DNA of 9,993 bases from Actinomycetes bacterium (lineage in GTDB: Bacteria; Actinomycetota; Actinomycetes; Propionibacteriales; Propionibacteriaceae). The notes beneath the pieces were generated by a model. The model was not told where the DNA came from. It worked only from the letters and a program-made list of their open reading frames with translations, and searched no databases. Positions 1 to 6,054 of this stretch are shown piece after piece (positions within the stretch are counted from its first letter, which is position 1; every line of letters starts with the position of its first letter). The position numbers and the translations under genes are program-made. Where the stretch lies: positions 1 through 9,993 of the forward strand of contig JAEXCA010000238.1 in NCBI GenBank assembly GCA_023393755.1, in the 5' to 3' direction.

Positions 1-1
1 G

Positions 2-721
2 TACCTCGCCCTCGACGCCGACGAGCACGCCCGGCTGGTCACCGCCTGCCTCGAGGTCTTCGGGCCGCGGCGGGTGGTGGTGCACGTCGGCGCGGCGAGC
101 ACCCGCCAGGCGCTGCAGTTGACCGCCGAGGCCCGCCGGCTCGGCGCACTCAGGTTCGCCGCCATCACCCCGTACTACCTGCCGGCCAGCACCGCCGGCG
201 TGCTGCGGCACTGGGCGGCGATCAAGCAGGCCTGCGACGGCGAGCTCTACGGCTACATCTACCCCGACGTCGCGGTCACCGATGTCCTGCCCACCGATCT
301 GCCCGAGTTGCTGAAGGCGGGCATCGACGGGGTGAAGGTCTCCGCGACCGCGTCCACCCGGGTGGACGACTACCTCGCCGCGGCTCCGGCCGGCTTCAAG
401 CTGTGGTCGGGCAACGACGCGGACGTCCCCCACGTGATGGCGGCCGGCGGCACCGGCACGGTGTCCGGCGTCAGCGGAGCCTGCCCCGAACCCTGGGCCG
501 CGCTGCGCGATGCCATGGCCGCCGGGGACGCCGCCGCTGCCGAGCGTGCCCAGGCGGTGATCGCCCGGGTCGTCCCGGTGCTCGGCCCGAGCATCGCCAA
601 TCTCAAGGCTGCCCTTGATCGCCAGGGCCTCGCCGGCGGGCACTGCCGGATGGCGATCGACCCTCCGAATGACCTTGTCCAGAGCCAGATCAGCGATGTG
701 GTTGATCTGGTGGCCAGCTAA
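2..721 (+). CDS. DapA-family (dihydrodipicolinate synthase/NAL-like) aldolase or lyase, 5' truncated by window edge
   Basis: The reading frame is open from base 2 and ends at TAA 719-721, so 239 residues are visible; about 60-70 N-terminal residues lie outside the window if it has the family's usual ~300. It is a class I (Schiff-base) TIM-barrel enzyme. Visible family marks are the TPYY motif (about 167-178), the segment YIYP where the family has YNxP with its catalytic Tyr (about 254-265), the Schiff-base lysine in GVKVSAT (Lys codon 335-337), and SGND followed by a Gly-rich GTGTVSGVSGACPEPW stretch that matches the G-x-x-G-x-I-S...N-x-x-P region. Members cleave or form 2-keto acids such as dihydrodipicolinate, N-acetylneuraminate or 2-keto-3-deoxy sugar acids. 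It stands 15 bases upstream of a TTT transporter and a BNR protein, so a catabolic 2-keto acid aldolase is more likely than lysine synthesis. The exact substrate is unknown. Confidence 0.88.
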   Translation, partial: YLALDADEHARLVTACLEVFGPRRVVVHVGAASTRQALQLTAEARRLGALRFAAITPYYLPASTAGVLRHWAAIKQACDGELYGYIYPDVAVTDVLPTDLPELLKAGIDGVKVSATASTRVDDYLAAAPAGFKLWSGNDADVPHVMAAGGTGTVSGVSGACPEPWAALRDAMAAGDAAAAERAQAVIARVVPVLGPSIANLKAALDRQGLAGGHCRMAIDPPNDLVQSQISDVVDLVAS

Positions 722-736
722 CCAAGGAGAAACCTG

Positions 737-1696
737 ATGAAGCGCAAGCTAATGATGAGCCTGGCGGCTTCGGCCGCCCTGATGATCGCAGCCGCCGGCT
801 GTTCATCGAACGGTGGTGGTGGCGGTGGCACCGACGCCTACCCGAGCAAGGACCTGACCCTGATCGTCCAGGCCGCCGCCGGCGGTGGTTCCGACCTCTC
901 CTCGCGTGCGCTCGCCACCGCGCTGGAGCCGATCCTCGGCAAGTCGATCGTGGTGGAGAACCGGCCGGGTGCCTCCGGCTCGACCGCCATGCTCTACGTC
1001 AAGGATCAGCCGGCCGACGGCTACACCATCGGCTTCGGCCCGGTGGAGATCGCCATGCTCGGCTCGATGAACTACGACATCAAGCCCAGCGACTTCGACC
1101 TGCTCGGCCAGATCATGCTCGGCCCGGGTGCCCTCTCGGTGCCCGCCGACAGCCCGTACAACTCGCTGGCCGAGTTCGTCGAGGCCGCCAAGAGCAAGCC
1201 GATGACGATCGCGAACTCCGGCGCCGGCTCGATCTGGGAGCTGGGGGCGAAGATCCTGGCCGACCAGACCGGTGCGCAGGTCACCCCGGTTCCGTTCGAT
1301 GGCGGTGCTCCGGCGGTCGGCGCCGTGCTCGGCAACCAGGTGGACGCGGCCGTCTCCGGTGTCAACGAGGTGAAGCAGAACCTGGCCGACGGCAAGCTGA
1401 AGGTGCTGGCGCTGTTCCACAGCGAGCGTCACCCCGAGATGAAGGATGTGCCCACCGCCAAGGAGCAGGGCTTCGACGTCGAGGTCGGCGGCTGGGGCGG
1501 CATCTACGCCCCGAAGGGTCTGCCGGCCGATGTGAAGAAGACCCTCGAAGAGGGCATCGCCAAGGCAGTCGAGGCTGATTCCTACAAGCAGGTGATCACC
1601 TCCAGCGGCAACCTCGTGGTCTACAAGAACTCGCAGGAGTTCGCCGACTTCGCCCAGGGCGAGTTCGACCGGTTCGCGAAGATCATCGGCAAGTAA
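737..1696 (+). CDS. tctC: TctC/Bug-family substrate-binding lipoprotein of a tripartite tricarboxylate transporter
   Basis: 319 residues, the usual size for the family. It captures the substrate outside the membrane and hands it to TctA/TctB. The N-terminus is a lipoprotein signal: basic MKRK, a hydrophobic stretch (5-20) and lipobox AAGC with the lipidated Cys at residue 22, followed by a Ser/Gly-rich linker (23-31). The Bug signature follows: a glycine loop AGGGSDLSSRALA (48-60), VVENRPGASGS (72-82) and PADGYTIGFG (92-101). The ATG at 737 is fixed by AAGGAGA at 724-730, six bases upstream. The stop overlaps the tctB start by one base (TAATG). Bug proteins bind many carboxylates (citrate, nicotinate, aromatic acids, sugar acids), so the ligand is not predicted. 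Confidence 0.95.
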   Translation: MKRKLMMSLAASAALMIAAAGCSSNGGGGGGTDAYPSKDLTLIVQAAAGGGSDLSSRALATALEPILGKSIVVENRPGASGSTAMLYVKDQPADGYTIGFGPVEIAMLGSMNYDIKPSDFDLLGQIMLGPGALSVPADSPYNSLAEFVEAAKSKPMTIANSGAGSIWELGAKILADQTGAQVTPVPFDGGAPAVGAVLGNQVDAAVSGVNEVKQNLADGKLKVLALFHSERHPEMKDVPTAKEQGFDVEVGGWGGIYAPKGLPADVKKTLEEGIAKAVEADSYKQVITSSGNLVVYKNSQEFADFAQGEFDRFAKIIGK

Positions 1697-2190
1697 TGAC
1701 CGACGAGGCTGTCGACGCCGTCGACGCCGAGGACTACGCGGCCGCGCCGCCCGCTCCCTTGATGGAGCGGGCGGTGGCGGCCGTCGTCGTCCTGCTCGGC
1801 ACGGCGATGCTGCTGGGTGCCCGCGCCATCGAGGTGCGCAATGAGACCGGGGGCATCGATCCCCGCTGGTGGCCGACGGTCATCGCGGCGGGCATCATCG
1901 CGATGGGCCTGTGGATGCTCGGCAACGCGCTCTTCACCACCATCGAGCGCACCGTCGATCCGGCCCAGCGTTCCGGGTGGGTCTCGATGCTGGCCACCGT
2001 CGGCGGCCTGGTGGTCCTGGTGGTCGCCTGGTTCCTCGGCGTCCCCTTCCTGCTGCTGGCGCCCCTGTTCCTGATCGGGACGAACTGGGTGTACGGCCTG
2101 CGTCGCTGGACCACCCTGCTGCAGTTCCCGGGCGTGATCACGGCCTTGATCTTCGTGATCTTCAAGCTCGTGCTGAAGGTGGCCCTGTGA
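1696..2190 (+). CDS. tctB: TctB-family small membrane subunit of the tripartite tricarboxylate transporter
   Basis: 164 residues, a typical TctB length. After an acidic cytoplasmic N-terminus (1-20) come hydrophobic segments at about 26-43, 60-80, 98-115, 116-134 and 141-161, consistent with four or five membrane helices. The WWPTVIA motif (58-64), in which a Pro follows aromatic residues at the start of the second helix, is common in TctB proteins. Sequence conservation in this family is low, so the call rests on size, topology and position between tctC and tctA. There is no good ribosome binding site: translation probably restarts at the TAATG overlap with tctC. Its stop overlaps the tctA start by four bases (GTGA). 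Confidence 0.9.
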   Translation: MTDEAVDAVDAEDYAAAPPAPLMERAVAAVVVLLGTAMLLGARAIEVRNETGGIDPRWWPTVIAAGIIAMGLWMLGNALFTTIERTVDPAQRSGWVSMLATVGGLVVLVVAWFLGVPFLLLAPLFLIGTNWVYGLRRWTTLLQFPGVITALIFVIFKLVLKVAL

Positions 2191-3695
2191 ATACCGAAGC
2201 AATCGCCGCCGGACTCGCGGCCCTGTTCGAGCCCACCGCCCTGCTGTGCTTCCTGATCGGGCTGGGGCTGGGTCTGTTGGTCGGCATCTTCCCCGGTATC
2301 ACGATCTCGATGGCGGTTGCGCTGGCCACCTCGTTCACCCTGACGCTGGAGCCCGCCCAGGGACTGGCCATGCTGCTGGCGATCTATGTCGCCGCGCAGT
2401 TCGGTGACCGCATTCCGTCCATTCTGGTCAATACCCCAGGGACACCAGCGGCAGTCGCGACAACCCTGGACGGCTATCCGATGGCCCGCAAGGGCCAGGC
2501 CGGTCTCGCGCTGTCGATCTCGGCGATCGCCACCACCGTCGGCATCCTGATGTCGATGCTGGTGCTGATCTTCCTGGCCCAGCCGATCGCCGCCTTCGCA
2601 CTGAACTTCGGGCCGTTCGAGATGTTCGCCCTGGTGGTGTTCGGCCTGACCGTGATCATCTCGATCTCGGCGGCCTCGCTGGCCAAGGGCATCTTCGCCG
2701 GCTTCCTGGGCATCGCGCTCGGCCTGATCGGCCTCGATCCGCTGACCGGTGACGCCCGGTTCACCTTCGGCACCTACGAACTCACCAGCGGGCTGCACTT
2801 CATCGCCCTGATCATCGGTCTGTTCGGTATCGCCGAGGTGCTCGACCAGGCGCTCACCTACTCCGCGCACAAGGTGAAGCCGATCACCACGCTCGGACGC
2901 TGGTGGCCCAACAAATCGGAGCTCAAGCGGGTGGCCAAGCCGATGGCCCAATCCGGCCTGGTTGGCGTGGTGCTGGGCGTCGTCCCGGCGGTCGGCGGTG
3001 ACATCGCCGGTCTGGTCGGCTGGAACCGCGCCAAGGCGATCTCCAAGCATCCCGAGGAGTTTGGCAAGGGTTCGATGGAGGGCCTGGTCGGCTCTGACAC
3101 CGCGTCCAGTTCGACGCTGGGTGGCGCGGTGACGACCACCCTGTCGCTGGGCATCCCCGGCGACTCGGTGATGGCGATCATGCTCGGCTCGATGATCATC
3201 TGGGGCATCCAGCCCGGACCGTCGTTGTTCGAGCGGCGTCCCGACATCATCGTCACCATCGTGGCGATCATGCTGCTGGCCGTGATCGGCTCGACCATCG
3301 TCAGCCTGATGCGGACCAAGGGCATGACCAAGCTGCTCGATCTCAAGCCGCAGCTGCTGTGGGGCGTGATCGTGATCTTCTGTGTGGTCGGTACCTACTC
3401 GACCACCAACAATGTGCTGACCGTGGTGCAGATGGTGATCTTCGGTGTGATCGGCCTGTTCTTCCGCCGGGTCGGCATTCCGGTGGCGCCGATCGTGCTG
3501 GGCTTCATCCTCGGCCCGCTCGCCGAGGCGAACCTGCGCCGGGCGGTGCTGATCGGGCATCCCAGCGAACTGCTCACCCGACCGATTTCGCTGGTGCTGA
3601 TCCTGCTGGCAGCCGGCGCGCTGTTCTGGCCGATCATCAAGAAGGCGCTGGATCGGCGCAAGGCCGCCAAGGCGGTCGACGGCGGAGTGGTGTGA
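2187..3695 (+). CDS. tctA: TctA-family large permease subunit of the tripartite tricarboxylate transporter
   Basis: 502 residues, the normal TctA length. It is the ion-coupled permease that carries the ligand across the membrane. The first half holds GIFPGITISMAVALA (33-47) and the signature running from AIYVAAQFGD through ILVNTPGTPAA to LDGYPMARKG (65-103). The second half repeats the fold with VVPAVGGDIAG, EGLVGSDTASSS, LSLGIPGD and WGIQPGPSLF. Hydrophobic helices fill most of the chain, which ends in a basic tail. I chose GTG at 2187: it overlaps the tctB stop as GTGA, has AAGGTGG at 2176-2182 four bases upstream, and the family homology begins there. The frame is open further upstream to 1869, but that part lies inside tctB and is not permease-like. 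Its own stop overlaps the next gene by four bases. Confidence 0.95.
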   Translation: MNTEAIAAGLAALFEPTALLCFLIGLGLGLLVGIFPGITISMAVALATSFTLTLEPAQGLAMLLAIYVAAQFGDRIPSILVNTPGTPAAVATTLDGYPMARKGQAGLALSISAIATTVGILMSMLVLIFLAQPIAAFALNFGPFEMFALVVFGLTVIISISAASLAKGIFAGFLGIALGLIGLDPLTGDARFTFGTYELTSGLHFIALIIGLFGIAEVLDQALTYSAHKVKPITTLGRWWPNKSELKRVAKPMAQSGLVGVVLGVVPAVGGDIAGLVGWNRAKAISKHPEEFGKGSMEGLVGSDTASSSTLGGAVTTTLSLGIPGDSVMAIMLGSMIIWGIQPGPSLFERRPDIIVTIVAIMLLAVIGSTIVSLMRTKGMTKLLDLKPQLLWGVIVIFCVVGTYSTTNNVLTVVQMVIFGVIGLFFRRVGIPVAPIVLGFILGPLAEANLRRAVLIGHPSELLTRPISLVLILLAAGALFWPIIKKALDRRKAAKAVDGGVV

Positions 3696-4711
3696 TCCGT
3701 TCCAAGCTGCTGTTTCCGCCGGTGGACGGGGTACAGGTGCATGCCAGCACGCTGCTGCCCCGTCCGTCCGGCGTCCTGCTGGTGGCCTGGTTCGCCGGGC
3801 CGGGCGAGGGACACCCCGACACCGGCATTCAGGTGCTGCGCCGCGATGGTGCGCAGGATCGGCTCACCCCGATCGCCCCGGACGATCCGCAGCCGCACTG
3901 GAACCCGGTGCTCACCGAAGGCCCGGACGGCCTGGTCTGGCTGTTCTACAAGCGCGGACACCGGATCGACCAGTGGACGACCTGGGTCTGCCGCTCATCC
4001 GACGACGGCCTGACCTGGAGCGACCCAGCCGAGTTGGTGCCGGGCGATACCTCAGGCGGACGCGGACCGACCCGGCAAGCCCCGCTGTACCGGGACGGGC
4101 TGTGGCTGGCGCCCGGCTCGGTCGAGGTGTGGGAACCCCCGGCCTGGGACAGCTTCCTGGACCTCAGCTCGGACGGCGGCCGCAGCTGGCAGCAGGTGAT
4201 GCTGCCGCTGGATCACGCCGCGATGCGAGGTGCCGGCTGCATCCAGCCCTGCCTGGTGGAACGCGATGGCGAGTTGATCGTGCTTACCCGCAGCACGGCG
4301 GGCCGGGTGTTCCGCAGCGCCACCCGCGACCCGTTCGCCTGGCCGCCGCTGCAACCCTGCGGGCTGCCCAACAACAACAGCGGAATCGCCGCGGTCGCGC
4401 TGCCGGACGGCCGGATCGCCTGCCTGCACAATGACGCCACCGACGACTGGGGAGCCCGCTCCCGGTTGGTGCTCTCGGTCTCGTCCGACGCCGGGCTGAC
4501 CTGGCAGCCGGCGCTCACCGTGGTGGACGGCGCCGCGTCCGGGCGTCCGCCCGCCGATGGCAAACCGCAGGCGGCCTCCGCCACCGGTGTGGTGACCACG
4601 GGGGAAGGCGAGTACTCCTACCCCGCCCTGCTGCTGGTCGGGGACGAGCTGTGGGCCACCTACTCCTGGCAGCGGCAGTCGATCGCCCTGGTGAGACTGG
4701 CACTGCCGTAG
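3692..4711 (+). CDS. Asp-box (BNR_2/sialidase-like) six-bladed beta-propeller protein, predicted cytoplasmic
   Basis: 339 residues. Three Asp-boxes (S-x-D-x-G-x-x-W) are seen at 102-109, 159-166 and 264-271. Other family marks are HASTLLPRPSG...VAWFAG near the N-terminus (17-35), HWNPVLTEGPDGLVWLFYK (69-87), IQPCL (184-188), PNNNSG (226-231), RLVLSVSSD (258-266) and EYSYPALL (307-314). This is the bacterial/plant BNR_2 type often annotated as sialidase or neuraminidase. No signal peptide is present and the classic N-terminal FRIP arginine motif of GH33 sialidases is not visible, so sialidase activity is unproven. Other propellers of this type are polysaccharide lyases or glycosidases. The GTG start at 3692 overlaps the tctA stop (GTGA) and has GGAG at 3684-3687. 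Coupling to the transporter suggests it acts on the imported compound inside the cell. Confidence 0.85.
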   Translation: MIRSKLLFPPVDGVQVHASTLLPRPSGVLLVAWFAGPGEGHPDTGIQVLRRDGAQDRLTPIAPDDPQPHWNPVLTEGPDGLVWLFYKRGHRIDQWTTWVCRSSDDGLTWSDPAELVPGDTSGGRGPTRQAPLYRDGLWLAPGSVEVWEPPAWDSFLDLSSDGGRSWQQVMLPLDHAAMRGAGCIQPCLVERDGELIVLTRSTAGRVFRSATRDPFAWPPLQPCGLPNNNSGIAAVALPDGRIACLHNDATDDWGARSRLVLSVSSDAGLTWQPALTVVDGAASGRPPADGKPQAASATGVVTTGEGEYSYPALLLVGDELWATYSWQRQSIALVRLALP

Positions 4712-4797
4712 CCCGTCGACAGATCGGCCTCCAGATCGCTCTCCGGACCCGGATTCGGGGCTGGAATGGCCACATCCAGGCCGATTTGTCGACCGGC
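4711..4797. terminator. Long inverted repeat between convergent genes; candidate bidirectional terminator
   Basis: The left arm 4711-4730 (GCCCGTCGACAGATCGGCCT) pairs with the right arm 4778-4797 at 18 of 20 positions, plus one position that would be a G-U pair in RNA. The 47-base loop holds a minor hairpin (TCCG 4742-4745 with CGGA 4750-4753). It fills the gap between the TAG of the BNR gene (4709-4711) and the TGA of the minus-strand gene (4799-4801). There is no T-tract on either side, so it is not a textbook intrinsic terminator. It could also be one copy of a dispersed repeat. Confidence 0.65.
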
Positions 4798-4798
4798 C

Positions 4799-5656
4799 TC
4801 AGCGCTCCGGGTTGCGGGCGTCCACGATCCGTTTGGTGCCGTGCTCCACGACCATCCGGACCAGCTGGGTGCCGGGCACGAAGATGTTGACCGCCTCGAC
4901 GCCGACGTCCAACAGGAACCGCGGTTCGAGGACCTTGCCGAGGTACTGCTCGAAGGTGGCGCCGTCGGGGCGGGTCTCACCGGTCAGCCCGTCGAACTCC
5001 AGCACCGCCTCCTTTCCGGCATGGCGGTAGCGGAAGGCGTAGACCGGGCGGTAGACCAGGTCGACCAGCTCGACGGTCACCCGCTCCTCCAGGACGCGGT
5101 CGGCATCCACCTGACCGATCGTCGCCGAGACCACTTCGCGTACCAGGAGCGAGGCCTTGGTCTCCGGCGGGACGACGACCGTCCCCGCCTCGGCCGCGGC
5201 GGCCAGCGCGGCGGCGTCGCTGGTGGTGCCCGGGTACTGCAGGTAGCTCGCCAGCGCCGGATTGGCCGCGCGGGTGAGGCCGTCGTAGTGGTAGTCCCGG
5301 CCGACCTCGTCGCGGCAGGTCTCCAGCCCGGTGAGCCGGAACTGGCCGTTCTCGACCTGGATCGTCCCGTCCCCCAGCTGCACCGTCTGGACGCTGGGCG
5401 ACACCGCGATCGGGTAGCTGCGGGTGCGCTCGTAGACGGTCACCGCGCGGGCCTTCAGATGCCAGAAGGGCTGCAGCCGCCGCTCCCGGTAGACGCACTC
5501 GTAGTCGTCGGCGGCCGCGCGGTTCAGCAACCCGCCCAGCTTGGCCACCGCGCCGAAGGCGTCGGCCCGCCGCGACCAGGCCCGCCCCTCGGCGTGGTCC
5601 ATGCTGAACCGGTCGGTGAGGACGACGATGCGTTCCTCGGCGATTTCGACTTCCAT
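4799..5656 (-). CDS. Conserved-looking hypothetical protein, 285 residues
   Basis: I do not recognise the family. The protein is soluble, with no signal peptide or membrane helix. Residues 1-20 (MEVEIAEERIVVLTDRFSMD) look like a beta strand and turn. The middle has an aromatic/basic segment (about 52-82, with VYRERRLQPFWHLKARA) and an Ala-rich helix (147-158). Residues 199-229 contain LVYRPVYAFRYRHAGKEAVLEFDGLTGE, a beta-hairpin resembling the short modules in which a Tyr-rich strand is followed by an x-x-G-x-TGE turn. The C-terminus (240-285) is alpha/beta with VNIFVPGTQLVRMVV. The ATG at 5656 is supported by GAGGAA at 5665-5670 on the minus strand. Codon use is the same as in neighbouring genes, so it is very likely a real gene. 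It is transcribed towards the TTT operon and divergently from the leader-peptide block. Confidence 0.75.
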   Translation of the reverse strand: MEVEIAEERIVVLTDRFSMDHAEGRAWSRRADAFGAVAKLGGLLNRAAADDYECVYRERRLQPFWHLKARAVTVYERTRSYPIAVSPSVQTVQLGDGTIQVENGQFRLTGLETCRDEVGRDYHYDGLTRAANPALASYLQYPGTTSDAAALAAAAEAGTVVVPPETKASLLVREVVSATIGQVDADRVLEERVTVELVDLVYRPVYAFRYRHAGKEAVLEFDGLTGETRPDGATFEQYLGKVLEPRFLLDVGVEAVNIFVPGTQLVRMVVEHGTKRIVDARNPER

Positions 5657-5692
5657 GGCTTCCTCAGTCCCCCAGACCCGGCGCGTAGGAAC

Positions 5693-5721
5693 AACCTAAT
5701 CGCAAGCCCGACCGCGGTCGA
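5693..5721 (-). promoter_or_regulatory. Possible promoter of the 285-residue hypothetical gene
   Basis: Read on the minus strand, TCGACC (5716-5721) and TAGGTT (5693-5698) are separated by exactly 17 bases. This would place the transcript start about 30 bases upstream of the ATG at 5656. Both boxes match the sigma70 consensus only partly. Confidence 0.35.
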
Positions 5722-5745
5722 GAGGCGCGGGCCGGTGGGCTTGCG
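5701..5745. repeat. Perfect 9-bp inverted repeat with an internal 10-bp palindrome; candidate operator
   Basis: CGCAAGCCC (5701-5709) and GGGCTTGCG (5737-5745) are perfect inverted copies with a 27-base gap. Directly beside the left arm lies GACCGCGGTC (5710-5719), a perfect 10-base palindrome that overlaps the possible minus-strand -35 box. The right arm ends seven bases before the forward -35 box at 5752. The placement between two divergent promoters fits a regulator binding site, but no regulator gene is in the window. Confidence 0.45.
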
Positions 5746-5751
5746 TCGTGC

Positions 5752-5780
5752 TTGACGATCACGGACGGTTGGCGTACGGT
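5752..5780 (+). promoter_or_regulatory. Sigma70-type promoter driving the small ORF and GNAT block
   Basis: TTGACG (5752-5757), a 17-base spacer and TACGGT (5775-5780) match the primary sigma factor pattern well for a GC-rich genome. Transcription would start near 5787, leaving about 32 bases before the GTG of the small ORF at 5819. Confidence 0.7.
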
Positions 5781-5804
5781 CGTACCCGGCCCAGAACGAG
5801 GTTG

Positions 5805-5813
5805 AAAGGAGGT
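5805..5813 (+). promoter_or_regulatory. Near-ideal Shine-Dalgarno for the 28-codon small ORF
   Basis: AAAGGAGGT stands five bases before the GTG at 5819. It is the strongest ribosome binding site in the window and the main reason for accepting the small ORF. Confidence 0.75.
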
Positions 5814-5818
5814 CCCCA

Positions 5819-5905
5819 GTGAACACTGCCATCGTCGCCGCTTTGTCGGCCGCGCGTCTGCGGGGGGCCCGCTTCCTCGGTGCCGGCGCGCTCACGGACA
5901 ACTGA
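5819..5905 (+). CDS. 28-residue small ORF, candidate regulatory leader peptide
   Basis: GTG start and TGA stop enclose 28 codons. The peptide begins MNTAIVAALS, continues ARLRGARFLGAGAL and ends TDN; it is rich in Ala and Gly and has four Arg. It has its own promoter (5752-5780) and an excellent ribosome binding site. It holds no run of one amino acid that would mark a biosynthetic attenuator such as Cys, Trp or His. It does hold Arg-Leu-Arg at residues 13-15, the +x+ pattern known from macrolide-dependent arrest peptides such as the ErmD leader (MRLR). That link is inference only. The stop codon lies inside a predicted hairpin, and several more hairpins follow before the next gene, as expected for a leader peptide. 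A small functional protein cannot be excluded. Confidence 0.6.
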   Translation: MNTAIVAALSAARLRGARFLGAGALTDN

Positions 5906-6019
5906 CGCGCGCAAGGGAGAAGTCTGCCCATTTTCGGGCCATCTCCCCTCGCCACACCTGATTTGAACCGCGCTCGCAGCGTGCCCTGACACGCTCCACG
6001 ACGCCCGGCGCTTCGCGTC
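5886..6019 (+). promoter_or_regulatory. Hairpin-rich leader region with two mutually exclusive stems
   Basis: In order: GCGCG (5886-5890) and TCA (5892-5894) pair with TGA (5903-5905) and CGCGC (5906-5910), enclosing the small ORF's stop. GGGAGA (5915-5920) pairs with TCTCCC (5942-5947), with an inner GCCC/GGGC stem (5926-5929/5936-5939). AGCGTG (5978-5983) can pair either with upstream CGCGCT (5969-5974, one G-U) or with downstream CACGCT (5990-5995, perfect), but not both. GACGC (6000-6004) pairs with GCGTC (6015-6019). No U-tract is seen, so control by translation or by Rho is as likely as intrinsic termination. No folding energies were computed. Confidence 0.5.
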
Positions 6020-6042
6020 CGCGTCCCCTTCTCACCACGAAC

Positions 6043-6048
6043 AAAGGA
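6043..6048 (+). promoter_or_regulatory. Ribosome binding site favouring the 6055 start
   Basis: AAAGGA lies six bases before the ATG at 6055. The competing ATG at 6202 has only GAGAA (6192-6196). Ribosome binding therefore favours the longer form, while codon use favours the shorter one. Confidence 0.45.
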
Positions 6049-6054
6049 ATACCC

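Noticed and set aside
2..721. Calling the first gene dapA (lysine synthesis) or nanA (sialic acid lyase)
   Set aside because: The family is clear, but the specificity-deciding N-terminal region is outside the window, and the neighbourhood suggests catabolism without identifying the substrate.
1734..3560. 608-codon open frame on the minus strand across tctB and tctA
   Set aside because: Its translation is a His/Gln/Arg/Asp-rich chain with no domain, as expected for the antisense of GC-rich coding DNA. The plus strand encodes clear TctB and TctA.
4766..5755. 329-codon plus-strand open frame opposite the 285-residue gene
   Set aside because: Its composition is shadow-like (Val/Gly/Arg/Asp/His). 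The minus-strand frame has a ribosome binding site, balanced composition and plausible secondary structure. The choice is less certain here because neither frame has a known family.
5819..5905. The small ORF as a RiPP precursor modified by the GNAT enzyme
   Set aside because: It has no Cys and very few Ser/Thr in a core-like position, no leader/core cleavage motif, and no nearby modification, protease or export genes.
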